Assembly: GCF_003006155.1 (NCBI RefSeq)
Contig: NZ_CP023559.1
Location: forward strand, 2,976,001-3,040,000
DNA length: 64,000 bases
Reading direction: 5' to 3'
Source of the DNA: Salinicola tamaricis
GTDB taxonomy: Bacteria; Pseudomonadota; Gammaproteobacteria; Pseudomonadales; Halomonadaceae
Shown piece by piece: positions 11,902 through 21,104 of the stretch (positions within the stretch are counted from its first letter, which is position 1; each line of letters opens with the position of its first letter). Made by a program: the position numbers and the translations under genes. Under the pieces are notes generated by a model. It did not search any database, had not been told where the DNA came from, and saw only the letters and a program-made list of their open reading frames with translations.

Positions 11902-13615
11902 ATGAGCAACTCCGCCTCGACCGATATCGTCAACCCCTTGGCCAAGTGGGAGTGGCTCGATCCGCTTTGTATCCAGGGCAGCGTCAATCTGGCGTTCGAT
12001 CAGGGGGGCACGTCGTGGCCGGACTGCTTGACGACATCGAGCGCGATCACGCGTTGATCGTGGACATCAGCGCCGTTCCCGCGCTGGCCGAGCAGCTCGA
12101 GCGAGGCGATGCTTTTCATCTCTTTGGGCATGTCAACGGTGCCATGGTGCGTACTTCGACCCTGGCACTAATCGAGTGGCTCGATATCGATGGCGTCGAG
12201 AGCGCCCGGCGGCGTCTGCGCTGCAGTTACCCCGAGTGGCTCAGCACGGTGCATCGACGCAATAGCTTCCGCGCCCCGATTCGCGCCGAGATGGGCGTCG
12301 ACACGCGTTTGGGCCTGGAAGATCGCGAGATGCCGGTGGTCGCGGAGCTGCGCAATCTCTCCTTGGGGGCTGCCTGCTGGCGATGCCGCTGGCACAGGCT
12401 GTTGCACTCTCCGAGAATCAGCGTTTCGCGCCGCTCGAACTGCACTTTCCCAGTCGCCAGTCGCTGCGCCTCAGCGGGTCTATTCGCCACGTGCGCAGCG
12501 ATGAGGGGTGGCGCGAGGCGCTGGTCGGCTGTGAGTTCGACGAACCCGGCATCGATACCGAACGGCTGCTGTGGTACTGCGTCAAGGAGGCTGAGCGCGA
12601 GAGCGCACGCAGCGTGACGACCCGAGACAAGGCGCTGTCGCCCTCGCCGTTGTTCCGGGGGCCGGACGGCAAGCGCCCGGCGCCGAGGCAGCCGGAGGCG
12701 ACCTCGCTGCCTGTCGGCAACGCCACCGCGCGGCGGCTCAAGAAGATCGCCGACTATCTCAGTGCGCAGATCCTGACGCTGCAGAACGGCGGCTCTATCG
12801 TGTCATCACTGCTGTCGCGCCACGCCGATACCCTGGTCACCCTGAGCGGCCAGGGTCATGACGCGCTGCTCTATGCGCTCGGTTACCTGCACGGGGAAAC
12901 GCCGCTGGTGCGCCACTCGCTCGGCGTTGCGGTACGTGCCACCGATCTGGTTCGCTGGCAGGGCTATCCCGAGGACGTGATCAAGGCGGTGGCGGCCAGC
13001 GCGCTGGTGCATGACCTGGGCAAGTGCCAACTGCCGACGTCGATTCTGGAGAGTCGTGAGCCGCTCGATGCCGAGGCGCGTGCGCGTCTGGCCGAGCACG
13101 TGCCGACAGTGCTCGCCCAGCTCGAGACGTGTCGCTGGCTGTCACCGGAAATTGCCCGGGCCATCGTCGGTGAGGCCAACGAACGGCGCGACGGCAGCGG
13201 CTATCCGGCGGCCCTGGACGACACACAGTTGAGCGCGCTGGGGCGCATGATGGCGGTGGTCGATGTGATCGACGCGCTGGGCCAACCCCGCGCGGATCGT
13301 GACGCCTGGCCCCTGCTCGAGCGCTATCGTCATGTGCTGGGACATCCGGCGCTGTTCGATGCCACCTGGGCGCAGCGTTACGTGCGTCGCTTCGGCACCT
13401 CGCCGGTGGGCTCGCTGGCACGCTTCTCCAGCGGTGCGTTGGCCTGGGTGCAGCGTATCGATGATCAAGGGCGGCCGGCCCAGGTGCATCTGGTACTCAA
13501 TACCAAGAGCCCCCAGCGGCGCCTCGATCAGATACTCAAGGACGAAGATATCGCCCAGCTCGGCAAGTGCGAAGGCGTGTTGCCCGAGGCGAGTTACGGC
13601 CTGCATCCGAGCTGA
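11902..13615 (+). CDS. PilZ (YcgR-like) domain fused to a degenerate HD-GYP domain, two frameshifts
   Basis: Probable cyclic-di-GMP receptor or signalling protein of about 570 residues. Starts MSNSASTDIVNPLAKW. The first 110 residues resemble the YcgR N-terminal domain. A PilZ domain follows, with its RRNSFR arginine cluster and the NLSLGG motif that appears once the frame is restored. A linker then leads to an HD-GYP-like domain (about 12,830-13,300) with HSLGV, HDLGK, a downstream AEHV histidine, RRDGSGYP and VVDVIDAL. The HHE that normally precedes RxDGxGYP reads ANE, so two metal ligands are missing and phosphodiesterase activity is doubtful. Breaks near 12008 (a G run one short) and 12372 (again a G run) look like sequencing errors. 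The substrate or partner is unknown. Confidence 0.8.
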
Positions 13616-13724
13616 ACTCGCTCGAATCCGAGGCGGTGACAAAACGCAACAGGGTCTTAACGGCATGCCTGCCGGGCCTGATCCACACTGACTGTGACTG
13701 CGATCCCATCACAGGAGGTGTCCG

Positions 13725-14776
13725 ATGCCAGCGACGACGCGCCCAGGTCAATTCTCCGGCTTCATGCCCCCACATGTGCTGGAGCGTATTCTCTCCCACG
13801 GCAACGCGCGCTTGCAGCGCTGCGCCCAGGCCACACTCAAGGCCGATGCCCAGTTTCGTTTGCGCAACGCCGCTCAGCCCGCGGCACGCCCCGCCGATGG
13901 CAAGCGTGGCGGCGAACCGGCCCGGTATATTTATACCGCTGCTCAGCAGGAGATCCTCCCGGGGGAGCGGGTACGCAGCGAGGGCGACCCCGAGAGCGGC
14001 GATGTTGCCGTCGACGAGGCCTATCGCTGGCTGGTGCGACCTACCGCTTTTACTGGGAGGTCTTCTCCCGCGACTCCATCGATGCCCAGGGTATGGCGCT
14101 GCTGGGGACCGTTCACTACGGTGAAGATTACGACAACGCCTTCTGGAACGGCGCGCAGATGGTCTTCGGTGATGGTGACGGCGAGCTGTTCAATCGGTTT
14201 ACTGCGGCACTCGACGTGGTCGCCCACGAACTGACCCACGGCGTGATCGAACGCGAAGCGGGGCTGATCTACGCGGATCAGTCCGGCGCGCTCAATGAGT
14301 CTCTGGCCGATGTGTTCGGCGTCATGGTCAAGCAGCACCACTTCGAGCAGGCGGCCGAGGAAGCCGATTGGCTGATCGGCGAGGGGCTGCTTACCGAGCG
14401 GGTCAACGGTCGGGCGCTGCGCTCCATGGCCAACCCTGGCAGCGCTTACGACGATCCGGTGCTGGGCAAGGATCCGCAGCCGGGGCACATGGACGCCTTC
14501 GTCAACACCGCCTCGGACAACGGCGGGGTGCATATCAACTCCGGCATTCCCAATCGCGCCTTCTATCTGGCTGCGACGCGTCTCGGTGGCTTCTCCTGGG
14601 AGGCCGCCGGTCCGGTATGGTTCGATGCGCTGCGTGATTCGCGCCTGGCGCGGGACGCGGATTTCGCCACCTTCGCCGAGATCACCGTGCGCTGCGCGCA
14701 GCAGCGTTTCGGCGCCGACAGCCCGGTGATGGATGCCGTTCGCCAGGCCTGGGTCGATGTGGGAGTCCTGCGGTGA
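13725..14776 (+). CDS. Protealysin-like M4 family metalloprotease, one frameshift
   Basis: Thermolysin-family zinc endopeptidase of about 350 residues. Zinc motif HELTHGVIEREAG, with the third ligand Glu in ALNESLADVFG; the substrate/catalytic segment NGGVHINSGIPNRAFYLA is intact. The N-terminus (MPATTRPGQFSGFMPPHVLERIL) is not a signal peptide; it resembles the short propeptide of the protealysin subgroup, which is made without a Sec signal. The frame breaks near 14035 (ctggtgcg for ctgggtgcg) and continues as ATYRFYWEVF. The start follows an AGGAGG site. The next gene is a likely inhibitor of this enzyme, as in protealysin operons. Confidence 0.88.
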
Positions 14777-14788
14777 GCGCGCGCGGGT

Positions 14789-15115
14789 GTGCCCCGGCTG
14801 GCATCGACGGCGGTGCTGGCGGTGGTGCGCGAAGGGGGCTTCGCTGCCATGCCGGGGCTGGAGCGACCGCGGCGGATCGAGTGCGGCAAGCTCAGCCCGG
14901 GCCAGCGCGAACGACTCCAGCGGCTGCTAGACGAGATCGACCGCCAGGCGCCGGCCGAGCCGGTAGCGGGCGCCGACCGACGTATCTTCCGGCTGTTTCT
15001 CGAGCAGCCGGAAGCCGAATGTTGGCAGTGCGCGCTCGATGAGACACAGGCACCGCGCGGCGTGGTGGGGCTGTGGCAGCACGGCCCCGGTGCGCTGGAC
15101 GAGCCGGAAACCTGA
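14789..15115 (+). CDS. Emfourin-like protease inhibitor
   Basis: A protein of about 108 residues placed just after the M4 protease. The segment VVREGGFAAMPGLERPR, followed by L-x2-Q-x3-L-x2-LL (LSPGQRERLQRLL), matches the pattern of emfourins, small proteins shown in Serratia to inhibit the adjacent protealysin. The chosen GTG at 14789 is in frame with the preceding protease stop, 12 bases away. A GTG overlapping that stop (14773) is in another frame and would need an indel. Identification rests on sequence pattern plus operon context, not on a search. Confidence 0.7.
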   Translation: MPRLASTAVLAVVREGGFAAMPGLERPRRIECGKLSPGQRERLQRLLDEIDRQAPAEPVAGADRRIFRLFLEQPEAECWQCALDETQAPRGVVGLWQHGPGALDEPET

Positions 15116-15200
15116 ACCGCGACCGGCTATTTTTCTTTTTCAGGAAACTCTATTGGTATATCGCACTCTGATTGAGTAGCCCAGGACGGGCACACAGCGT

Positions 15201-15236
15201 AGGCCGAGCCCGATTTTGGGGTTCGGCCTCTTTTTT
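15201..15236 (+). terminator. Rho-independent terminator after the protease/inhibitor pair
   Basis: aggccgagcc (15201-15210) pairs with ggttcggcct (15220-15229) around a short loop and is followed by a T tract (TCTTTTTT). Confidence 0.85.
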
Positions 15237-15340
15237 GCGCCCGGCGCGTATACAGATCTGCACACGTGCCGCGGATCAGCCACAGGCTTTATCGCGTGTC
15301 GTCCCGGTGTCACAGTGTCTCCCTGGCAAGGGAAGAGACC

Positions 15341-15775
15341 ATGACCCGAATGACAAGGCGAAGCATCGGCGGTGTAGTCATCGCGCTGCTGTTGGCGGCA
15401 CTGGTGGTGCCGATGCTGGCTCACTGGCAGGCGCCGATACCCTCGACGATGACACCGCGGGCGGCCTTCGAGACGCAACGTGAAGCCGTCTGGGTCGAGG
15501 GCGAGGGGCGCGTCAAGCGTCTACTGCCCGATGATGACGAGGGAAGCCGGCATCAGCGCTTCATCCTCGCACTCGGCGATGGCCAGACGCTGCTGATGGC
15601 TCACAACATCGATCTGGCGCCGCGGCTCGACGAGCTCGCGCAAGGCGACGAGATGCGCTTTCGCGGCGAGTATGTCTGGAATGCTCAAGGGGGCGTGGTG
15701 CACTGGACCCACCGCGACCCGCGTGGCGAACGGCCGGGAGGATGGATCGAGTGGCATGGGCGGCGCTACCGCTAG
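15341..15775 (+). CDS. DUF3465 family protein, probably exported
   Basis: About 144 residues. An N-terminal basic stretch and hydrophobic segment (GGVVIALLLAALVVPMLA) look like an uncleaved anchor or signal peptide, so the rest is probably periplasmic. The C-terminal domain carries conserved-looking blocks LLPDDDEGSRHQRFI, LLMAHNIDLAPR, FRGEYVWN and GGVVHWTHRDP that I recognise as DUF3465; it looks like a small beta-barrel (OB-like) domain of unknown function. Start at 15341 after GGAAGAG. It converges with the glycosyltransferase gene, the two stops only 5 bases apart. Confidence 0.8.
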   Translation: MTRMTRRSIGGVVIALLLAALVVPMLAHWQAPIPSTMTPRAAFETQREAVWVEGEGRVKRLLPDDDEGSRHQRFILALGDGQTLLMAHNIDLAPRLDELAQGDEMRFRGEYVWNAQGGVVHWTHRDPRGERPGGWIEWHGRRYR

Positions 15776-15780
15776 GAGAC

Positions 15781-16476
15781 TTACGCCGGGCGGCGCGCGA
15801 GACCTGGCGTGGACGCCAGCGTCGGGCCTGTCGCCACTGCATCAGGGTCTCGCGCCGAGTGTCGCGAACGAAGGTCGCGGTGCGTATGTCGCGATGGCGT
15901 CACCGGCGTGCGCCAGTGGATCGGGTGCTGACCCACGCGACCGCCACCGCGGCGGATCAGCAGCGGCAGAAAACGTATCAGGCCCTTTAGCGGTGGCAGG
16001 GCGCACAGCGCCTCGCGCTCGATCAGATACATCCCTTGGGCGAACTGGTGGCCAGTGGTGAAAGGTGCCGCCAGCCGTGCCAGCGAACGCTGTGTCCTCG
16101 AGGCGTGGTGTGCTCGCCCCTGTACCAGCGCCAAGCCCTGATGTCGCGCCATGCAGAGCATCTCGGGAAGGTCGTGGGGGTCGGCACGGCGGCTGCTGTC
16201 CAGAGTCACCAGCCAGTCGCCCTGGGCCTGGTCTGCCGCCTGGCTCAGAGCAGCGTCGATATCGCCTGTCCACGGCAGCACTTTGACCTGGACGGGGTCG
16301 AGTGACAGCGTCTCGAGCGCCTGTGCGAAACCGGTATCCCGCCTGCCGTCGAGGATCAGGAACTCCAGCGCTCGGGCATGCACCAGAGCGTGCGAAGCTT
16401 CTTCGATCAGCGCCGCGACCTGGGGCGCGGGGGCAGTGGCGAAGACGATCAACGAGAGCTTGGGCAGTGCGAGCAT
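15781..16476 (-). CDS. Small family-2-like glycosyltransferase
   Basis: A protein of 231 residues with a GT-A-like layout: LSLIVFATA first strand, an EFLILDGRRDTG region where family 2 enzymes have their donor-binding loop, then DWLVTLDSSRRADPHDLPEML in place of the usual DxD-containing segment. Substrate is unknown. The ATG at 16476 follows AGGGAG with 8 bases spacing. It is shorter than typical membrane polysaccharide synthases and has no obvious membrane segment. It is divergent from the two-component system and shares its upstream region, so the regulator may control it. Confidence 0.6.
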   Translation of the reverse strand: MLALPKLSLIVFATAPAPQVAALIEEASHALVHARALEFLILDGRRDTGFAQALETLSLDPVQVKVLPWTGDIDAALSQAADQAQGDWLVTLDSSRRADPHDLPEMLCMARHQGLALVQGRAHHASRTQRSLARLAAPFTTGHQFAQGMYLIEREALCALPPLKGLIRFLPLLIRRGGGRVGQHPIHWRTPVTPSRHTHRDLRSRHSARDPDAVATGPTLASTPGLARRPA

Positions 16477-16561
16477 CGTGGTCTCCCTGGGCATGGGTGG
16501 CTTGCGCAGCGGGTCGTTGGACGGACCTGTCCACGGTCGGGATCGACTGTGACAGGGTTTC

Positions 16562-16577
16562 CTTAACTCAGGCTTAG
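16562..16577. promoter_or_regulatory. Possible OmpR/QseB-type response-regulator box
   Basis: CTTAA (16562-16566) and CTTAG (16573-16577) form a direct repeat with 11-bp periodicity; read another way, TTAAC-N6-TTAG. This resembles the sites of QseB/PmrA-type regulators. It lies in the 309-bp divergent region between the glycosyltransferase and the two-component system, 86 bases from the former. Pattern-based only. Confidence 0.4.
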
Positions 16578-16785
16578 AAACGGGCCTGGGATGTGCTCGT
16601 CCACCTCCGCGGCGCCAGGCTGCGCGCTGCCGATGACTCGGTGATGACTGCGCCGGACACGCGAGCAGACGACGTTGTATGCTGAAGCCATGCCTGCGAC
16701 GCTGCGCCGAGCCACGCGGTCGGGCGAGGTAGCAGACGTGAGATACCGGCTCGAGCCGAGCCGGGGCAAGACGAGAGAGAAAGCT

Positions 16786-17448
16786 ATGCGGGTAATGCTG
16801 GTGGAAGACGACCCCCTGCTCGGTGAGGGGGTGGTCGAGGTGCTGCGGCGCGAGAACATCACGCCGGAGTGGCTTAGCGAGGGGGAGGGCGTATGCGAGG
16901 CGCTGGCGAACTCGGCTTTCGATGCCCTGATCCTCGATGTCGGCCTGCCCGATATCGACGGGTTCGAGGTGCTCAAACGGCTGCGTGGGGCCCAGTGCCA
17001 GATACCGGTGCTGATGCTCACCGCCCGGGACGGTGTCGAAGATCGCATCCGCGGGCTCGACGGTGGCTGCGACGACTATCTGGTCAAGCCGTTCGATAGT
17101 GGCGAGCTGCTGGCGCGTCTGCGCGCGCTGGTCCGGCGCAGCGCCGGGCGCGCCTCGCCGCAGGTGACCCATGGTCTGCTCAGCCTCGACCCGGCCGCCC
17201 ATGAGGTGCGTCTGGCCGGCGAACTGGTCCCCCTGGGGCGGCGAGAGCACGATCTGCTGGCCTATCTGATGACCCATCCGGGTCAGGTGTTTTCCCGCGA
17301 CCAGTTGGTGGAGGTGCTCTACGGCTGGAATGCCGAGGTCGAGAGCAACGTCATCGAGGTGCATGTCCACCATCTGCGACGCAAGTTCGGTAGCCGCGTC
17401 GTCGCCACCGTGCGGCATGTCGGCTATCGCATGGGGGAGACCGGTTGA
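16786..17448 (+). CDS. QseB/PmrA-like response regulator
   Basis: OmpR-family regulator of 220 residues. Receiver domain with acidic pocket Glu8-Asp9-Asp10, phospho-acceptor Asp51 (LILDVGLPD), Thr79 and Lys101 (YLVKPF), then a winged-helix DNA-binding domain (REHDLLAYLM, VEVHVHHLRRKFG). The start at 16786 gives the canonical MRVMLVEDDPLLG. The stop overlaps the start of the sensor kinase, so the two are translationally coupled. The inducing signal cannot be told from sequence. Confidence 0.92.
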   Translation: MRVMLVEDDPLLGEGVVEVLRRENITPEWLSEGEGVCEALANSAFDALILDVGLPDIDGFEVLKRLRGAQCQIPVLMLTARDGVEDRIRGLDGGCDDYLVKPFDSGELLARLRALVRRSAGRASPQVTHGLLSLDPAAHEVRLAGELVPLGRREHDLLAYLMTHPGQVFSRDQLVEVLYGWNAEVESNVIEVHVHHLRRKFGSRVVATVRHVGYRMGETG

Positions 17449-18839
17449 TTTCGATCAGACGCTATCTGCGGCGCGTGCTGCTGATTTCGGTGACGTCGAT
17501 CACCGCGGTGGCGGCGTTGTGGAGCTACTACGACACCCGCGACCAGATCGATGAGCTGTTCGATGCCGAGCTGGCCCAGACCACGCGCACCATGGTGGCG
17601 CTCTACTTCGCCTATCGTGCCGGGTCGGAAAACGACCAGGCCGCGCCGGTGGATATCCAGCTCGAGGCGCCGCTGGTGCCGGACAATGCCACCGATGCGC
17701 CGACCGCCCTTGGCCATCCCTACGAGAAGAAGCTGGGGTTCCAGGTGTGGGACGAGCAGGGGCGGGCGCTGTTCGGCATGCAGCCGACCGGCGCGCTGCC
17801 GGCGCTCGAACGGCGCCCCGGCTACTCCCATGCGCGCAGCGGTGGCCACGACTGGCGTACCTTCACCCTGCACGACGAGGCCCGTGGCGTATGGGCCAGC
17901 GCCGCCCAGCGCGATGATGTGCGCGACGAGCTGACCTGGCAGATCGCGCTGCGCAATCTGATGCCGCCGGTCATCGGGGTACTGCTGATCGCGCTGCTGA
18001 TCCCGTTTGCCATTGCCCGCGGCTTCTCGCCGCTGCTGCGGGTCAGCCGGCAGATCACTGCGCGCCAGCCCAACTTCCTCGAGCCGCTGGATGCCAGCCA
18101 GGTACCGGAGGAGATTCGCGGCATGGTCGACGCGCTCAATGGCCTGTTCGCGCGATTGGCCGAGACCCTGGAGAAGGAGCGTCGCTTCACCGCCAACGCC
18201 GCCCATGAACTGCGCACACCGCTGGCGGCGGTCAAGGTCCATGCCCAGAATCTGCTCAGCGAGACCGACACCGAGAGCGCGCGACGCGCGGCACAGTCGA
18301 TCATCAACGGCGTCGACCGCATGACCCGGGTGGTCGAGCAACTGCTCACCCTATCGCGGCTGGAGAGCGGCCAGGCGATCACTCGCCAGACGGTGCGGCT
18401 GGCGCGGCTGGGCGGCGAGCTGGTCCGCGACATCCAGCCACTGGCCGCGCAGCGCGACATCCACTTGACTCAGCAGTTGCCCGAGGGGCTCAGCGTGCAG
18501 AGCTACGAGAATGGCCTCTATGTACTGCTGCGCAACCTGCTCGACAACGCCATGCGTTATACCCCCAGCGGCGGCCAGGTGCACCTGCGCATGGCCGCCG
18601 AGGCATCGCAGCTGCATATCGAGATCGCCGACACTGGCCCCGGTATCCCGCCCCAGGAGCGCGAGCGGGTATTCGAGCGCTTCGTGCGTCTGGCGGGGCA
18701 GAAGACCAGCGGCTCGGGATTGGGCCTGTCGATCGTGAAAGAGCTGGTCGAGCGTCTGGAGGGCGAGATTCGCCTCGACGATACCTCGCTGCCCGCGACC
18801 AGCGGCCTCAGCGTTCACGTCTATCTGCCGCTATCCTGA
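17445..18839 (+). CDS. QseC-like sensor histidine kinase
   Basis: Inner-membrane kinase of 464 residues paired with the preceding regulator. Membrane segments at about residues 10-28 and 172-192 enclose a periplasmic domain of roughly 140 residues. Then come a HAMP-like linker, the phospho-acceptor His254 (NAAHELRTPL), the N box RNLLDNAMRYTP, the G1 box DTGPGIP and GSGLGLSIV. The start is a TTG overlapping the regulator stop (TTGA). Layout and the paired regulator resemble QseBC/PmrAB; the ligand is unknown. Confidence 0.9.
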   Translation: MISIRRYLRRVLLISVTSITAVAALWSYYDTRDQIDELFDAELAQTTRTMVALYFAYRAGSENDQAAPVDIQLEAPLVPDNATDAPTALGHPYEKKLGFQVWDEQGRALFGMQPTGALPALERRPGYSHARSGGHDWRTFTLHDEARGVWASAAQRDDVRDELTWQIALRNLMPPVIGVLLIALLIPFAIARGFSPLLRVSRQITARQPNFLEPLDASQVPEEIRGMVDALNGLFARLAETLEKERRFTANAAHELRTPLAAVKVHAQNLLSETDTESARRAAQSIINGVDRMTRVVEQLLTLSRLESGQAITRQTVRLARLGGELVRDIQPLAAQRDIHLTQQLPEGLSVQSYENGLYVLLRNLLDNAMRYTPSGGQVHLRMAAEASQLHIEIADTGPGIPPQERERVFERFVRLAGQKTSGSGLGLSIVKELVERLEGEIRLDDTSLPATSGLSVHVYLPLS

Positions 18840-18940
18840 GCGTAAGCGGTAGCGCTGCGGGGGGGCGCGCCGTTACCAGTCAAGGTGGTGCGGCGGCCGA
18901 TGCGATAACGGCCGCCGGGCCCGCAAGCGGGAGATGAGAG

Positions 18941-19270
18941 ATGCTGCGTTTCTGGGTGCCGCTGACGGCACTGATCGCCTTTTCGGCCTACACCGTCTAT
19001 GCCATCGCGACCAGCGACCAGAGCCTGGGGGCTTTCGCCAGCGAGCTGATGCGCAAGCCGACCACGGCGCTGGTGGTATTCGACGTCTATCTGGCGCTGG
19101 TAATGCTGGCGGTATGGATGTTCTTCGACGCCCGGCGTCGGGGGCACGGGCTGGCCTATTTGCTGGTGTTCTATGTGATTACCTTCTGCTTCGGCTCGGC
19201 CGGGCCGCTGGCCTATCTCACCCTGCGTGGTTGGCGTGACTGGCGCGCCGCGTCGAGCCGCACCTCATAG
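18941..19270 (+). CDS. DUF2834 family small membrane protein
   Basis: About 109 residues with three hydrophobic segments (residues about 4-24, 41-62, 73-96). The motif FDVYLALVMLAVWMFFDARRRG and the closing FGSAGPLAYL are the pattern of DUF2834, a family of unknown function. ATG at 18941 after GGGAGATGAGAG. It converges on epmB, the two stop codons being adjacent (19265-19270). Confidence 0.8.
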   Translation: MLRFWVPLTALIAFSAYTVYAIATSDQSLGAFASELMRKPTTALVVFDVYLALVMLAVWMFFDARRRGHGLAYLLVFYVITFCFGSAGPLAYLTLRGWRDWRAASSRTS

Positions 19271-20290
19271 CGGGGTCTTGCTCGCCTCGCCGGGAATCTC
19301 GCGCACCAGCCGCGGCATCAAAAAGCCGGGTAGACGCTCGCGCAGTGCCGCCACCAAGGCCCGTGCGCTGTCGTCGTCGACATCGAAGTGGGCCGCGCCG
19401 CTGACTGGATCGAGCACGTGCAGGTAGTAGGGCAGCACACCGGCGGCGAACAGCCGTTCCGACAGTTCGGCCAGGGTGTCCACGCGATCGTTGATGCCGC
19501 GCAGCAGCACGCTCTGGTTGAGCAGGGTGACGCCGGCGGCCGCCAGACGCCGGCAGGCGTCGACCACCGCGGCGTCGATCTCCTGGGCGTGGTTGATGTG
19601 CAGTACCATGACCTTCTGCAGGCGTGTGCCGCCGAGCCAATCGAGCAGGGCGGCATCGACCCGGTCGGGAATCACCACCGGCAGGCGTGAGTGGATGCGC
19701 AGGCGCTGAAGGTGGGGGATCGTCTCCAGCCGCGCGACCAGTTCGGCAAGGCGCCGGTCCGGCGAGGCCAGCGGATCGCCGCCGGAGAGGATCACCTCAC
19801 GGATCGAGGCGTCGCCGCGCAGATAGTCGAGGCTGGCGTCCCACTCGCGCATCGAGGGGGCGTGCTCGGCGTAGGGAAAGTGGCGCCGGAAGCAGTAGCG
19901 GCAGTTGATCGCGCAGGTTGGGCTGGCGATCAGCAGCACTCTCCCGGCATATTTGTGGATCAGCCCGGGGCGCGGGGTATGCTCGCGCTCGGCCAGCGGG
20001 TCGGCGACGAAGCCGCCGACGGCATCCTGCTCCGCTGCCAGCGGCAGCACCTGACGCAGCAGCGGGTCGTCGGGGTCGGCGTGGCGGATACGCGCCAGGT
20101 AGGCTTCGGGCACCCGTACCGGGAACAGCGCGTGACCCGCACTGGCGCCGGGCAGCAGCGCCGGGTCGAGGCCGAGGCGCTGGCACAGCACCCGCGGGTC
20201 GCGGATCACCTCGCGCAGCTGGTGCTGCCAAGCCGCGGGAGCGCGCGATTCGGCTTCACGATGCACGGCGATCGGGGTTCGGGTTATCAT
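19265..20290 (-). CDS. epmB: EF-P beta-lysylation protein EpmB (lysine 2,3-aminomutase family)
   Basis: Radical-SAM enzyme converting (S)-alpha-lysine to (R)-beta-lysine, the form EpmA attaches to Lys34 of elongation factor P. The CxxxCxxC cluster motif CAINCRYCFRRHF uses Cys126, Cys130 and Cys133. HKYAGRVLLIASPTC and VILSGGDPLASPDRRL are typical of the aminomutase family. Length about 341 residues. The ATG at 20290 is preferred; a GTG at 20297-20299 adds three residues. It is divergent from efp, with 89 bases between starts, and so probably co-regulated with it. Confidence 0.94.
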   Translation of the reverse strand: MITRTPIAVHREAESRAPAAWQHQLREVIRDPRVLCQRLGLDPALLPGASAGHALFPVRVPEAYLARIRHADPDDPLLRQVLPLAAEQDAVGGFVADPLAEREHTPRPGLIHKYAGRVLLIASPTCAINCRYCFRRHFPYAEHAPSMREWDASLDYLRGDASIREVILSGGDPLASPDRRLAELVARLETIPHLQRLRIHSRLPVVIPDRVDAALLDWLGGTRLQKVMVLHINHAQEIDAAVVDACRRLAAAGVTLLNQSVLLRGINDRVDTLAELSERLFAAGVLPYYLHVLDPVSGAAHFDVDDDSARALVAALRERLPGFLMPRLVREIPGEASKTPL

Positions 20291-20379
20291 GCGGACCACC
20301 TGAGTTAGAACGCGCCCTGGCAGCGCTGTTACGGAATTCTCGTCGCGGACGCCCCGCGATCGTTCATTAGTGAGGAAAC

Positions 20380-20946
20380 ATGGCGAACTATTCTACCAAC
20401 GAATTCAAGGGCGGCCTGAAAGTCATGCTGGATGGCGACCCGTGTAACATTCTCGAGAACGAATTCGTCAAACCCGGCAAGGGCCAGGCGTTCAACCGCG
20501 TCAAGCTGCGCAACCTGATCACCGGTCGGGTCTGGGAGCGGACCTTCAAGTCGGGCGAATCGCTCGAGGGCGCCGACGTCATGGACCTCGACATGGAGTA
20601 CCTCTACACCGACGGTGACATGTGGCACTTCATGAAGACCGACGGCTCGTTCGAGCAGTACGCGGTCGACCGCAAGGCGATCGGCGACGTCGAGAAGTGG
20701 CTCAAGGAGCAGGCGGTCTATACCGTCACCCTGTGGAACGATAACGCCATTGCCGTCAGCCCGCCCAACTTCCTCGAGCTCGAAGTGGTCGAGACCGACC
20801 CGGGTCTCAAGGGTGACACCGCCCAGGGCGGTTCCAAGCCGGCAACGCTCTCCTCCGGTGCGGTGGTTCGTGTCCCGCTGTTCATCAACCAGGGCGAAGT
20901 GCTCAGGATCGATACGCGCAGCGGCGAGTACGTCTCCCGCGCCTGA
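20380..20946 (+). CDS. efp: Elongation factor P
   Basis: Relieves ribosome stalling at polyproline. It has 188 residues, the usual length. The modification loop reads VKPGKGQAF with a lysine at position 34, the EpmA/EpmB-type target, and not the arginine of EarP-type EF-P; this agrees with the flanking epmB and epmA genes. The C-terminal OB domain ends with [15 protein letters not shown]. Start preceded by GTGAGG. A hairpin with a TTCG loop follows. Intact. Confidence 0.97.
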   Translation: MANYSTNEFKGGLKVMLDGDPCNILENEFVKPGKGQAFNRVKLRNLITGRVWERTFKSGESLEGADVMDLDMEYLYTDGDMWHFMKTDGSFEQYAVDRKAIGDVEKWLKEQAVYTVTLWNDNAIAVSPPNFLELEVVETDPGLKGDTAQGGSKPATLSSGAVVRVPLFINQGEVLRIDTRSGEYVSRA

Positions 20947-20998
20947 GGCTGGCGCCGGCCTCGAAGTCGCGCTGGTGCAGGTTGGGTGTCAGCCAGAT

Positions 20999-21026
20999 TG
21001 GCCACGCTTCGGCGTGGCCTTCTGCG
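20999..21026 (+). terminator. Hairpin terminator after efp
   Basis: ggccacgc / gcgtggcc stem closing a TTCG tetraloop at about 21000-21019, followed by TTCTGCGTTCTT. The T tract is broken, so termination may be partial. Confidence 0.65.
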
Positions 21027-21104
21027 TTCTTCTACCGGCAGCGGGGCGGAATGGCCAGCGTGCTCGAGCCGTTGAATGCTGCGGCGCCATTGGAGGCGAT
21101 CGGG

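Noticed and set aside
15781-17418. 545-residue minus-strand frame across the glycosyltransferase and the response regulator
   Set aside because: Only its last 231 residues form a recognisable protein with a ribosome-binding site; the rest is the antisense of the response regulator.
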